A stretch of 64,000 nucleotides of DNA, taken from NCBI RefSeq assembly GCF_017377775.1, contig NZ_JAFVLN010000010.1:124001-188000 (forward strand), given 5' to 3'. Positions 52,670-60,548 of the stretch are shown piece after piece; the first letter of the stretch is position 1, and each line of letters opens with the position of its first letter. Under the pieces are notes generated by a model. That model did not search any database. It was not told the DNA's origin and was given only the letters and a program-made list of their open reading frames with translations. The DNA is from Streptomyces sp. VRA16 Mangrove soil. GTDB lineage: Bacteria; Actinomycetota; Actinomycetes; Streptomycetales; Streptomycetaceae. The position numbers and the translations under genes were made by a program.

Positions 52670-53662
52670 TCACTCGCCGAGCAGGCCCGACTCCCGCCCC
52701 TTGCGCAGTAGTTGGGCCGTGTGCCCGGCGGACAGCTTGCGGTGCAGGGACGCCACGTAGCCGCGTACGGTCGTCAGGGAGATGCCCATCGCCCGGGCCG
52801 CCTCGGCCGGGGTGCGGCCGGCGTCGATGTGCTCCAGGGTGCGGTGCTCGCGCTCGGTCAGGCCGAGCCGGCGGGCGGCCGCGCGGGCCGCGCCGAGGTC
52901 GCGGATCAGTACCAGTCGGGCCACGCCAGGCGCCGCGCACGGCACCACCCGCACCACCGCGTCCCGCGTCCGGAAGGTTCCGGTGAGCATCAGGCGCGGG
53001 TCGTCGCGCAGCCGGGGCAGCAGCGCCTCGGCCGCGCTGTCCAGGGCCCGTACGACACCGTCCTCGCCGACCGCCGCGACGCCCTGGCCCGGACGGCCCG
53101 CCGAGTCCAGGGCGGAGCGGACCAGGGCGAGCAGCCACTGCCGTTGGGTCAGCAGCCGCTCGGCGGCGGCGATGCGCGGTTTGGCGTAGCCGAGCAGGTC
53201 GCGCTGCCCGTCGGTGAAGTCGGTGCCGCCACGCACCAGCGCGTACCCGGTGACGCCCGCCTCGTCGCGGCTGCTGGCGACGAGGTGGCGGCGCATGCCG
53301 AACGGGCGGAAGTCCAGGTTGTAGCAGTGGGTGCGGCGCCATTCGCGGTCGGCGGCCGCGTCACTGACCCGCCAGGCGCCGGACGTGCCCTCGACGAGCA
53401 TCGCCTCGGTGAGGGGGTGGTCCACGGGATGGTCGTAGATCACCCTGGGGTCGGCGTGGAAGGAGTCGGCGGGCAGGGCCAGCGCGTGGACCCCGCCCGT
53501 GCGGTCGAAGTGGTACCACTGGGCGCCGTCGGCCGGGATGAGCCGGATCAGCTCCCGCACGGCGCGGGTCCGCAACTCCTCGACGTCCGTGCTCTGTTCC
53601 AGTTCGTGCACGAGCCGGTCGACGCCGTGCCGGTCCGTGTCGCCGATGTCCCTGATGTTCAT
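52670..53662 (-). CDS. LuxR-family regulator with GAF-like N-terminal domain
   Basis: 330 residues. The N-terminal half looks like a GAF/sensor domain (about 25-190: VRELIRLIPADGAQWYHFDR, LVASSRDEAGVTGYALVRGG). The C-terminal LuxR helix-turn-helix (about 265-325) shows LGLTEREHRTLEHIDAGRTP, AEAARAMGISLTTVRGYVAS and LHRKL. Between them is a PAS-like stretch (VAAVGEDGVVRALDSAAEAL). This type is common in Streptomyces and usually acts without a kinase. ATG 53662 has GGAG 7 nt upstream. The signal and targets are unknown. Confidence 0.88.
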   Translation of the reverse strand: MNIRDIGDTDRHGVDRLVHELEQSTDVEELRTRAVRELIRLIPADGAQWYHFDRTGGVHALALPADSFHADPRVIYDHPVDHPLTEAMLVEGTSGAWRVSDAAADREWRRTHCYNLDFRPFGMRRHLVASSRDEAGVTGYALVRGGTDFTDGQRDLLGYAKPRIAAAERLLTQRQWLLALVRSALDSAGRPGQGVAAVGEDGVVRALDSAAEALLPRLRDDPRLMLTGTFRTRDAVVRVVPCAAPGVARLVLIRDLGAARAAARRLGLTEREHRTLEHIDAGRTPAEAARAMGISLTTVRGYVASLHRKLSAGHTAQLLRKGRESGLLGE

Positions 53663-53777
53663 GCCCCGCTCCAGGACGTTCCCTGAGGTCGACGCTACTG
53701 CGGTGGGCGGCCCTCCGCACCGGCGCGCCGCGACGATCAGGCATCCTTGAATGCCCGCGCACGCCCAGGGAGGCCCG

Positions 53778-54392
53778 ATGGCATCAGGCACCGAGCACGA
53801 TCGCGCCCGCCCCATGCGTGCGGACGCGCGCCGCAACTACGAGCGGCTGCTCGCCACGGCCCGCACGGCGTTCGCCGAGCACGGCACGGGGGCGTCCCTG
53901 GAGGACGTGGCCCGGGGCGCCGGGGTCGGCATCGGCACCCTCTACCGGCACTTCCCGAACCGGTACGCGCTGATGAGCGCCGTCTTCGAGGAGGCGGTGG
54001 CCGAGCTGCTCGCCCGCTCCCGGGCGCTGCTCGACGCACCGCAGCCCTGTTCGGCGCTCGTGGCGTGGCTGCGCGAGATCATCACGCATGCGAGCGAGTA
54101 CCGGGGCCTGTCCCGGGCGCTGATGTCGGCGTCCCAGGACGCGAGTTCGGCCCTGGCCTCGTGCAGTACGCCGATGCGCGCGGCGGGGCAGGCACTGCTG
54201 ACGCGGGCCCAGGAGTCGGGCGCGGTGCGCCAGGACGTGTCGATCTCGGACCTGCTGCAGCTGACCAACGCCATCGCCCTGGCGGCGGAGGAGACCCCGT
54301 CGGACCCGGACCTGGCGGACCGCCTGCTGAAACTGACCCTGCGGGGGATCACCCACTCCTCAGGTCCCGCAGGGGACACCTCCCAGCGCTAG
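53778..54392 (+). CDS. TetR-family transcriptional regulator
   Basis: 204 residues. N-terminal helix-turn-helix: RRNYERLLATARTAFAEHGT, GASLEDVARGAGVGIGTLYR, HFPNRYALMSAVFEE. A C-terminal ligand domain follows (SALVAWLREIITHASEYRGL, LLQLTNAIALAAEETPSDPD). TetR proteins repress transporter or oxidoreductase genes until a ligand binds. GGGAGG lies 4 nt before ATG 53778; an ATG at 53751 is less likely. The final residues GDTSQR and the stop codon lie inside an interspersed hairpin repeat, so the repeat has set the C-terminus. Confidence 0.9.
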   Translation: MASGTEHDRARPMRADARRNYERLLATARTAFAEHGTGASLEDVARGAGVGIGTLYRHFPNRYALMSAVFEEAVAELLARSRALLDAPQPCSALVAWLREIITHASEYRGLSRALMSASQDASSALASCSTPMRAAGQALLTRAQESGAVRQDVSISDLLQLTNAIALAAEETPSDPDLADRLLKLTLRGITHSSGPAGDTSQR

Positions 54393-54400
54393 CCGGGGAG
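54371..54400. repeat. Interspersed hairpin element, second copy
   Basis: CACCTCCCAGC, loop GCTA, then GCCGGGGAG. It matches the inner hairpin at 6285-6310 (CACCTCCCAGC). GCGCTGGCCGGGGAG at 54520-54534, inside the deoR coding sequence, matches its right half in 14 of 15 bases. The TetR stop codon TAG is in the loop. Confidence 0.7.
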
Positions 54401-54416
54401 CTTGAGGAGCCGGCGT

Positions 54417-55385
54417 CTACCGCCGCCGCAGATCCGCCACTCTCGCCGACCGCTCGGGACCCGGGTCCATCGCGGCAGCACTCCGCAACGGGTGTCCCCC
54501 GCCGGGGAGTTGGGTCCGGCGCTGGCCGGGGAGGGGGACATCCCGGCGCGGCTGGCGCGCCGGGACGGAATCGCCGCCCCCTGATGAACCGGCGGACGCC
54601 GACCCCGCGCCGGCGACCGCGATCTGCACACCCTGATCGGCCAGTGCCTGCAGCTCGGTGGCGGCACGGTCGTCGTGTGCGGGCGGTTCATCGGTGACCA
54701 GCCGCGTGATCACGTCCGTGGGCACGGTCTGGAACATGGTGTCCGTACCGAGCTTGGAGTGATCGGCGAGGACCACGACCTCGGCCGCGGCCTGCACCAG
54801 GGCCCGGTCCACGGACGCCGAGAGCATGTTGGACGTGGAGAGCCCGCGCTCGGCCGTCAGACCGCTGCCGGACAGGAACGCCCGCGACACTCTCAGGCCC
54901 TGCAGGGACTGCTCGGCCCCGCTGCCCACGAGCGCGTAGTTGGAACCCCGCAGCGTGCCACCGGTCATGACGACCTCGACCCGGTTGGCATGGGCCAACG
55001 CCTGGGCGACGAGGAGCGAGTTGGTGACGACGGTCAGGCCCGGCACACGCGCGAGCCGGCGGGCCAGCTCTTGCGTGGTCGTCCCCGCACCCACCACGAT
55101 GGCCTCGCCCTCTTCGACGAGTCCCGCGGCGAGATCGGCGATGGCCGTCTTCTCTGCGGTCGCGAGATGTGACTTCTGCGGAAAGCCGGACTCCCGCGTG
55201 AATCCGCCCGGCAGTACCGCACCGCCGTGCCGGCGGTCGAGGAGTCCTTCTGCCTCCAGTGCGCGCACGTCCCGCCGTACGGTCACTTCGGAGGTCTGGA
55301 CGACGCGGGCGAGCTCACGGAGCGAAACGGCTCCGTTGGCTCGCACCATTTCGAGGATCAATTGACGACGTTCTGCAGCGAACAC
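54417..55385 (-). CDS. DeoR-family transcriptional regulator
   Basis: 322 residues. The DeoR helix-turn-helix shows RRQLILEMVRANGAVSLREL, ARVVQTSEVTVRRDVRALEA and EGLLDRRHGGAVLP. The sensor domain has KTAIADLAAGLVEEGEAIVV, GAGTTTQELARRL, VVTNSLLVAQAL and VMTGGTLRGSN, the sugar-phosphate-binding pattern. It probably controls nucleoside or sugar-phosphate genes such as the neighbouring phosphorylase and mutase. The family core ends near VQIAVAG; an atypical, low-complexity tail of about 60 residues follows, part of it repeat-derived. GTG 55385 lacks a clear ribosome site. Confidence 0.9.
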   Translation of the reverse strand: MFAAERRQLILEMVRANGAVSLRELARVVQTSEVTVRRDVRALEAEGLLDRRHGGAVLPGGFTRESGFPQKSHLATAEKTAIADLAAGLVEEGEAIVVGAGTTTQELARRLARVPGLTVVTNSLLVAQALAHANRVEVVMTGGTLRGSNYALVGSGAEQSLQGLRVSRAFLSGSGLTAERGLSTSNMLSASVDRALVQAAAEVVVLADHSKLGTDTMFQTVPTDVITRLVTDEPPAHDDRAATELQALADQGVQIAVAGAGSASAGSSGGGDSVPARQPRRDVPLPGQRRTQLPGGGHPLRSAAAMDPGPERSARVADLRRR

Positions 55386-55443
55386 GAAACTGACAGTAAC
55401 CCCAACGACCGTCTGCTTTCAGCAGTTTGCGCCGAATTACAGA

Positions 55444-55459
55444 TTCTGTTCATACAGAA
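55444..55459. promoter_or_regulatory. 16-bp palindrome upstream of deoR
   Basis: TTCTGT and ACAGAA are perfect 6-bp arms around TCAT in an AT-richer stretch of the gap between deoR and lpdA. TATAGG (55473-55478) on the plus strand could be a -10. It is a possible DeoR-type operator. Confidence 0.4.
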
Positions 55460-55571
55460 CCCCTGGAAGTGGTATAGGCGCGGACCGGGTGCCTACCCGC
55501 CGCGCCTATGCCTCCCGCATGGGCCGCAACTCACCGTCACCACACGGCAGTTGGGGCCATGAGGGCCCGGA

Positions 55572-57020
55572 TCAGCCCTCTTCCGCGATCTTCCGCGTGT
55601 GCAGCTGCCGCGCCACCTCGGCGATCGAGCCGGACAGCGAGGGGTACACCGTGAACGCGTTCGCGATCTGCTCGACCGTCAGATTGTTGTCGACCGCGAT
55701 CGAGATGGGATGGATCAGTTCCGAAGCGCGGGGCGCGACGACCACACCGCCGACCACGATGCCCGTTCCGGGACGGCAGAAGATCTTGACGAAGCCGTCG
55801 CGGATGCCCTGCATCTTCGCGCGCGGGTTGCGCAGCAGCGGCAACTTCACGACACGGGCGTCGATCTTGCCCGCGTCCACGTCGGCCTGTGTGTAACCGA
55901 CCGTGGCGATCTCGGGGTCGGTGAAGACGTTCGACGACACCGTCTTGAGGTTCAGCGGGGCCACCGCGTCACCCAGGAAGTGGTACATCGCGATCCGGCC
56001 CTGCATGGCCGCGACCGACGCGAGTGCGAAGACTCCGGTCACGTCACCGGCCGCGTACACGCCGGGAGCGGTCGTCCGGCTGACCTTGTCGGTCCAGATG
56101 TGACCGGACTCCTTCAGCTTGACGCCGGCCTCCTCCAGGCCGAGGCCCGCGCTGTTGGGGATGGCGCCGACGGCCATCAGGCAGTGCGTGCCGGAGATGA
56201 CCCGGCCGTCGGAGAGGGTGACCTCGACGCGGTCGCCGACGCGCTTGGCGGAGGCGGCGCGCGAGCGGGCCATGACGTTCATGCCGCGGCGCCGGAACAC
56301 GTCCTCCAGGACGGCGGCGGCGTCCGGGTCCTCGCCGGGCAGCACGCGGTCGCGCGACGAGACCAGGGTGACCTTCGAGCCGAGCGCCTTGTACGCACCC
56401 GCGAACTCGGCACCCGTGACACCGGAACCGACCACGATGAGCTCCTCGGGGAGCTCGTCCAGGTCGTACACCTGCGTCCAGTTCAGGATCCGCTCCCCGT
56501 CCGGGAGGGCGTCGGGGACCTCGCGCGGGTGGCCGCCGGTCGCGATCAGCACGGCGTCGGCGGTGAGGGTCTCCTCGGTGCCGTCGACGGCGGTGACGAC
56601 GACCTTGCGCGAGCCGTCCTGGTCCTGGAGGCCCTCCAGGCGGCCGCGGCCGCGCAGCACGCGCGCGCCCGCACGCGTGACGGATGCGGTGATGTCGTGG
56701 GACTGGGCGAGCGCGAGGCGCTTCACACGGCGGTTCACCTTGCCGAGGTCGACGCCGACGACGCGGGCCGGGGAGTCCGGGTCCGGGGTGTCGTCCTCGA
56801 CGATGATGCCCAACTCCTCGTACGAAGAGTCGAAGGTGGTCATCACCTCGGCCGTGGCGATCAGGGTCTTCGACGGCACGCAGTCGGTGAGCACCGACGC
56901 ACCGCCCAGACCGTCGCAGTCGACGACGGTCACCTCCGCGCCGAGCTGGGCGGCCACCAGTGCCGCCTCGTATCCGCCAGGTCCGCCACCGATGATCACG
57001 ATCCGAGTCACATGCCCCAT
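55572..57020 (-). CDS. lpdA: Flavoprotein disulfide-reductase family NAD(P)H:quinone reductase (LpdA type)
   Basis: 482 residues: FAD Rossmann IVIIGGGPGGYEAALVAAQL, NAD Rossmann ELIVVGSGVTGAEFAGAY, FAD motif TTAPGVYAAGDVTG and an interface domain. The usual redox pair CxxxxC is altered: the segment reads GGASVLTDCVPSKTLIA, keeping one Cys, and the C-terminal His-containing motif of lipoamide dehydrogenase is replaced by FTVYPSLSGSI. This matches M. tuberculosis LpdA (Rv3303c), a quinone reductase, not a true lipoamide dehydrogenase. ATG 57020 or GTG 57011 may be the start. Confidence 0.9.
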   Translation of the reverse strand: MGHVTRIVIIGGGPGGYEAALVAAQLGAEVTVVDCDGLGGASVLTDCVPSKTLIATAEVMTTFDSSYEELGIIVEDDTPDPDSPARVVGVDLGKVNRRVKRLALAQSHDITASVTRAGARVLRGRGRLEGLQDQDGSRKVVVTAVDGTEETLTADAVLIATGGHPREVPDALPDGERILNWTQVYDLDELPEELIVVGSGVTGAEFAGAYKALGSKVTLVSSRDRVLPGEDPDAAAVLEDVFRRRGMNVMARSRAASAKRVGDRVEVTLSDGRVISGTHCLMAVGAIPNSAGLGLEEAGVKLKESGHIWTDKVSRTTAPGVYAAGDVTGVFALASVAAMQGRIAMYHFLGDAVAPLNLKTVSSNVFTDPEIATVGYTQADVDAGKIDARVVKLPLLRNPRAKMQGIRDGFVKIFCRPGTGIVVGGVVVAPRASELIHPISIAVDNNLTVEQIANAFTVYPSLSGSIAEVARQLHTRKIAEEG

Positions 57021-57114
57021 TGTCCCGCACGCAACAAGTGGACGTCCTGTCGGGGTGCGAGCCGCGGATCCTGCCTGGTACGGACTTCACCCGGGGTCCC
57101 GGCCGTCGCTGTCG

Positions 57115-57120
57115 TACCCT
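57115..57120 (+). promoter_or_regulatory. -10 box of the gamma-glutamylcyclotransferase-like gene (leaderless type)
   Basis: TACCCT lies exactly 7 nt before ATG 57128; no ribosome site is present. Confidence 0.45.
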
Positions 57121-57127
57121 CGGTCCC

Positions 57128-57565
57128 ATGTCGCTCTACGCCGCGTACGCCGGCAACCTCGACGCGCGGCTGATGAGCCGCCGCGCCCCCCATTCGCCGC
57201 TGCGCTCGACGGGCTGGCTCAACGGCTGGCGGCTGACGTTCGGCGGCGAGCAGATGGGCTGGGAGGGCTCGCTCGCCACCATCGTGGAGGCACCGCGTTC
57301 ACAGGTCTTCGTCGCGCTGTACGACATCGCCCCCATGGACGAGGACTCCATGGACCGCTGGGAGGGTGTCGGCCTCGACATATACCGGCGCATGCGGGTA
57401 CGCGTGGACACCCTTGAGGGTGAGGAGCCCGCCTGGGTGTACGTACTGAACGGGTACGAGGGCGGGTTGCCGTCCGCGCGTTATCTCGGGGAGATCGCGG
57501 ACGCCGCCGAGTCGGCCGGGGCCCCGCACGATTACGTCATGGAGATGCGCAAGCGGCCCTGCTGA
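57128..57565 (+). CDS. Gamma-glutamylcyclotransferase-like protein
   Basis: 145 residues with the BtrG/GGCT fold: SLYAAYAGNLDARLMSRRAP (the YxxYGxxL-like substrate loop is YAAYAGNLD), WRLTFGGEQMGWEGSLATIV, VFVALYDIAPMDEDSMDRWE with the likely catalytic Glu, and AWVYVLNGYEGGLPSARYLG. Such enzymes release pyroglutamate from gamma-glutamyl compounds; the natural substrate in a mycothiol-using organism is unclear. Leaderless expression is likely. Divergent from lpdA by about 100 bp. Confidence 0.87.
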   Translation: MSLYAAYAGNLDARLMSRRAPHSPLRSTGWLNGWRLTFGGEQMGWEGSLATIVEAPRSQVFVALYDIAPMDEDSMDRWEGVGLDIYRRMRVRVDTLEGEEPAWVYVLNGYEGGLPSARYLGEIADAAESAGAPHDYVMEMRKRPC

Positions 57566-57724
57566 GTGGGGTTGCCCGGCGGGTGCGGCCCGGTGGGAGC
57601 CGGTCGACGTGACCGGCACCCGACCAGGACCCGGCACCCGAGCGGAGCGCTTTCGTCGGAAACGACAAGACAACGATCGCGATCCGGGGACCATCGACAT
57701 CTACGCGCGTAGGACTTCAGCGGC

Positions 57725-57730
57725 TACTCT
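57725..57730 (+). promoter_or_regulatory. -10 box of the purine nucleoside phosphorylase gene (leaderless type)
   Basis: TACTCT lies exactly 7 nt before the GTG start; there is no Shine-Dalgarno. Confidence 0.45.
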
Positions 57731-57737
57731 CAAACGC

Positions 57738-58574
57738 GTGAACGCATCTGTTACTCCGGACCACATCCAGGGCGCCACCCCAGAAGATCCCAGGGTCGCC
57801 GCCGACGCCGCCGCCGCGCGCCTGCGCGAGCTGACCGGTGCCGAGACCCACGACGTCGCCCTCGTGATGGGCTCGGGCTGGGCGCCCGCAGCCGAGGCGC
57901 TGGGCGCGCCGGCCGCCGAATTCCCCTTCACCGAGCTGCCCGGGTTCACCGGCGCCGCGGTGGCGGGCCACGGCGGCAAGGTGCGCTCCTACCAGGTGGG
58001 CCAGAAGCGCGCCCTGGTCTTCCTGGGCCGCACCCACTACTACGAGGGCCGTGGCGTCGCCGCGGTCGCGCACGGCGTGCGCACCGCCGCCGCCGCGGGC
58101 TGCAAGACCATCGTGCTGACCAACGGCTGCGGCGGTCTGCGCGACGGGATGCGTCCGGGCCAGCCGGTCCTCATCTCCGACCACATCAACCTGACGGCGA
58201 CGTCGCCGATCGTCGGCGCCAACTTCGTCGACCTCACCGACCTGTACTCGCCGCGGCTGCGCGCGCTGTGCCAGGAGATCGACCCGTCGCTGGAGGAGGG
58301 CGTGTACGCCCAGTTCCCCGGCCCGCACTACGAGACCCCGGCCGAGGTCCGCATGGCCGGCATCCTCGGCGCGGACCTGGTCGGCATGTCCACCACCCTG
58401 GAGGCCATCGCGGCCCGTGAGGCGGGTGCGGAGGTCCTCGGCATCTCCCTGGTCACGAACCTGGCGGCGGGCCTGTCCGGCGAGCCGCTCAACCACGAGG
58501 AAGTCCTCCAGGCCGGCCGCGACTCCGCCGTCCGCATGGGCGAGCTGCTGACGAAGGTCGTTGCCAGGATCTGA
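57738..58574 (+). CDS. Purine nucleoside phosphorylase (trimeric)
   Basis: 278 residues of the PNP/MTAP family. Phosphate-binding and substrate motifs: VMGSGWAPAA, LGRTHYYEGRGVAAVAHGVR, FPGPHYETPAEVRMAG and VGMSTTLEAIAAREAGAEVL, then LVTNLAAGLS with the base-selecting Asn typical of inosine/guanosine enzymes. It splits purine nucleosides with phosphate to base and (deoxy)ribose-1-phosphate. The product can pass to the phosphosugar mutase encoded 49 bp downstream. GTG 57738 appears leaderless. Confidence 0.93.
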   Translation: MNASVTPDHIQGATPEDPRVAADAAAARLRELTGAETHDVALVMGSGWAPAAEALGAPAAEFPFTELPGFTGAAVAGHGGKVRSYQVGQKRALVFLGRTHYYEGRGVAAVAHGVRTAAAAGCKTIVLTNGCGGLRDGMRPGQPVLISDHINLTATSPIVGANFVDLTDLYSPRLRALCQEIDPSLEEGVYAQFPGPHYETPAEVRMAGILGADLVGMSTTLEAIAAREAGAEVLGISLVTNLAAGLSGEPLNHEEVLQAGRDSAVRMGELLTKVVARI

Positions 58575-58623
58575 GCGGCAGCGCCCCCGCCCCCCGTACC
58601 CGTACGTGTGAAGGAAACCCACC

Positions 58624-60396
58624 GTGACCGCTGAAGGCAGCGAACTGCTCGACCGGGCGAAGACCTGGCTGGCCGAGGACCCCGACCCCGAGACCCGCGA
58701 GGAGCTGGCGAAGCTCATCGAGGCCGGGGAGACCGGGGACCTCTCGGCGCTCCGGGAGCGCTTCAGCGGCACCCTGCAGTTCGGCACCGCCGGGCTGCGC
58801 GGTGAGCTCGGCGCGGGCCCGATGCGGATGAACCGCGCGGTGGTCGTCCGCGCGGCCGCGGGGCTCGCCGGGTACCTCAAGGCCAAGGGCCAGGATCAGG
58901 GGGGCGAGCGCGAAGGGCTCTCGGGCGAGGGCGGTGGTGAGCGACGGGCCGGCGGGCTCGTCGTCATCGGGTACGACGCGCGCCACAAGTCCGCGGACTT
59001 CGCGCGCGACACGGCCGCGGTGATGGTCGGGGCGGGGCTGCGCGCCGCGGTGCTGCCGCGCCCGCTGCCCACCCCGGTGCTCGCGTTCGCCGTCCGGCAT
59101 CTGGGCGCGGTGGCGGGCGTCGAGGTGACGGCCTCGCACAACCCGCCGCGGGACAACGGCTACAAGGTGTACCTCGGCGACGGCTCGCAGATCGTGCCGC
59201 CCGCCGACGCGGAGATCGCCGCCGAGATCGACGCGGTGGCCTCGCTGCACGACGTCCCGCGTCCGGACTCCGGCTGGGAGATCCTGGACGACAGCGTCCT
59301 GGAGGCGTACCTGGCGCGTACGGACGCGGTCCTGGCGGCCGGTTCGCCGCGCACCGCCCGCACCGTCTACACGGCGATGCACGGCGTCGGCCGGGACACC
59401 CTGCTCGCCGCGTTCGCCCGCGCGGGCTTCCCGGAGCCGGTGCTCGTCACCGAGCAGGCCGAGCCCGACCCGGACTTCCCGACGGTGGCGTTCCCGAACC
59501 CGGAGGAGCCGGGCGCGATGGACCTGTCGTTCGCGACGGCCCGCGCGCTGCCCGAGGCCCCGGACCTGATCATCGCCAACGACCCGGACGCGGACCGCTG
59601 CGCCGTGGCCGTCCCGGACCGGGGCGACTGGCGGATGCTGCGCGGCGACGAGGTCGGCGCGCTGCTCGCCGCGCACCTGGTGAAGCGGGGCGTCACCGGC
59701 GACGCCACTGTTCTCGCCGAGTCGATCGTGTCGTCGTCGCTGCTCGGCCGGATCGCGGAGGCGGCCTCGCTGCCCTACGAGGAGACGCTGACCGGCTTCA
59801 AGTGGATCGCCCGCGTCGAGGGCCTGCGCTACGGCTACGAGGAGGCGCTCGGCTACTGCGTCGACCCCGAGGGCGTGCGCGACAAGGACGGCATCACGGC
59901 CGCGCTGCTCGTCGCGGAGCTGGCGAGCGAGCTCAAGGAGCAGGGCCGTACGCTCCTGGACGCGCTCGACGACCTGGCGCTCGCCCACGGGCTGCACGCC
60001 ACGGACCAGCTGAGCGTCCGTGTCGAGGACCTGTCGGTCATCGCCGACGCCATGCGCCGGCTGCGCGAGGCGCCTCCGGCGGAGCTGGCCGGTCTCGCGG
60101 TGACCGCGGCCGAGGACCTGTCCCGGGGCGCCAGTCAGGGGGGCGAGCGCGAAGCGCTCTCGGGCCAGGGTGGCGGTGGGCGACGGGCGGGCCTGCCGCC
60201 CACCGACGGTCTGCGGTACACGCTCGACGGGGCGCGCGTCATCGTCCGCCCGTCCGGCACCGAGCCGAAGCTGAAGTGCTACCTGGAGGTCGTGGTCCCC
60301 GTCGCGGACGAGGCCGGCCTGGAGGCCGCCAGGGCCCGGGGAGCCGAGCTGCTGACGGCGATCAAGCGGGACCTCGCCGCCGCGGCGGGCATCTAG
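58624..60396 (+). CDS. Alpha-D-phosphohexomutase/phosphopentomutase family enzyme with two 18-residue inserts
   Basis: 590 residues. Family motifs are intact: LQFGTAGLRGELGAGPMRMN, catalytic Ser loop VEVTASHNPPRDNGYKVY, Mg loop IIANDPDADRCAV, sugar loop TLTGFKWIARVEG and phosphate-binding RPSGTEPKLKCYLEV. It interconverts sugar-1- and sugar-6(5)-phosphates; next to purine nucleoside phosphorylase a phosphopentomutase role is plausible, phosphomanno/glucomutase the alternative. Two near-identical segments, QGGEREGLSGEGGGERRAG and QGGEREALSGQGGGGRRAG, interrupt it near residues 92 and 505, both between motifs; relatives are about 550 residues. GTG? No: ATG-equivalent GTG 58624 follows AAGGAAA. 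Confidence 0.93.
   Translation: MTAEGSELLDRAKTWLAEDPDPETREELAKLIEAGETGDLSALRERFSGTLQFGTAGLRGELGAGPMRMNRAVVVRAAAGLAGYLKAKGQDQGGEREGLSGEGGGERRAGGLVVIGYDARHKSADFARDTAAVMVGAGLRAAVLPRPLPTPVLAFAVRHLGAVAGVEVTASHNPPRDNGYKVYLGDGSQIVPPADAEIAAEIDAVASLHDVPRPDSGWEILDDSVLEAYLARTDAVLAAGSPRTARTVYTAMHGVGRDTLLAAFARAGFPEPVLVTEQAEPDPDFPTVAFPNPEEPGAMDLSFATARALPEAPDLIIANDPDADRCAVAVPDRGDWRMLRGDEVGALLAAHLVKRGVTGDATVLAESIVSSSLLGRIAEAASLPYEETLTGFKWIARVEGLRYGYEEALGYCVDPEGVRDKDGITAALLVAELASELKEQGRTLLDALDDLALAHGLHATDQLSVRVEDLSVIADAMRRLREAPPAELAGLAVTAAEDLSRGASQGGEREALSGQGGGGRRAGLPPTDGLRYTLDGARVIVRPSGTEPKLKCYLEVVVPVADEAGLEAARARGAELLTAIKRDLAAAAGI
58896..58949 (+). repeat. 54-bp in-frame insert, copy A
   Basis: Begins TCAGGGGGGCGAGCGCGAAG and ends GCGACGGGC. 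It differs from copy B (60135-60188) at five of 54 positions. It is in the same reading frame as copy B and contains the inverted core GAGCGC / GCGCTC (one mismatch here). It encodes a hydrophilic Gly/Arg/Glu loop absent from normal family members. Confidence 0.85.
60135..60188 (+). repeat. 54-bp in-frame insert, copy B
   Basis: Second copy, 1239 bp (413 codons) after copy A. Here the core GAGCGC GAA GCGCTC is a perfect inverted repeat. The copy lies just before the final phosphate-binding domain (PPTDGLRYTLDGARVIVRPS). Confidence 0.85.
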
Positions 60397-60482
60397 GGTC
60401 TCTGGGGTCTGTCCGGCCCGGGACTTCATTTGTCCCTCGCACGAGTGATTCCTGCACGGCAGTTGACGGAACCCTGGCAGGG

Positions 60483-60520
60483 ATGGGCCGGGAGCAACGG
60501 GAACGTTGCCCCCGGCCCAT
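60483..60520 (+). terminator. Hairpin terminator after the phosphomutase
   Basis: ATGGGCCGGG, A, GCAACG, loop GGAA, then CGTTGC, C, CCCGGCCCAT: a 16-bp stem with one A/C mismatch. It lies 86 bp after the stop and 28 bp before the next gene. Confidence 0.8.
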
Positions 60521-60548
60521 CCCCCTCCCGCCCCCAGGAGCCGCAGCC

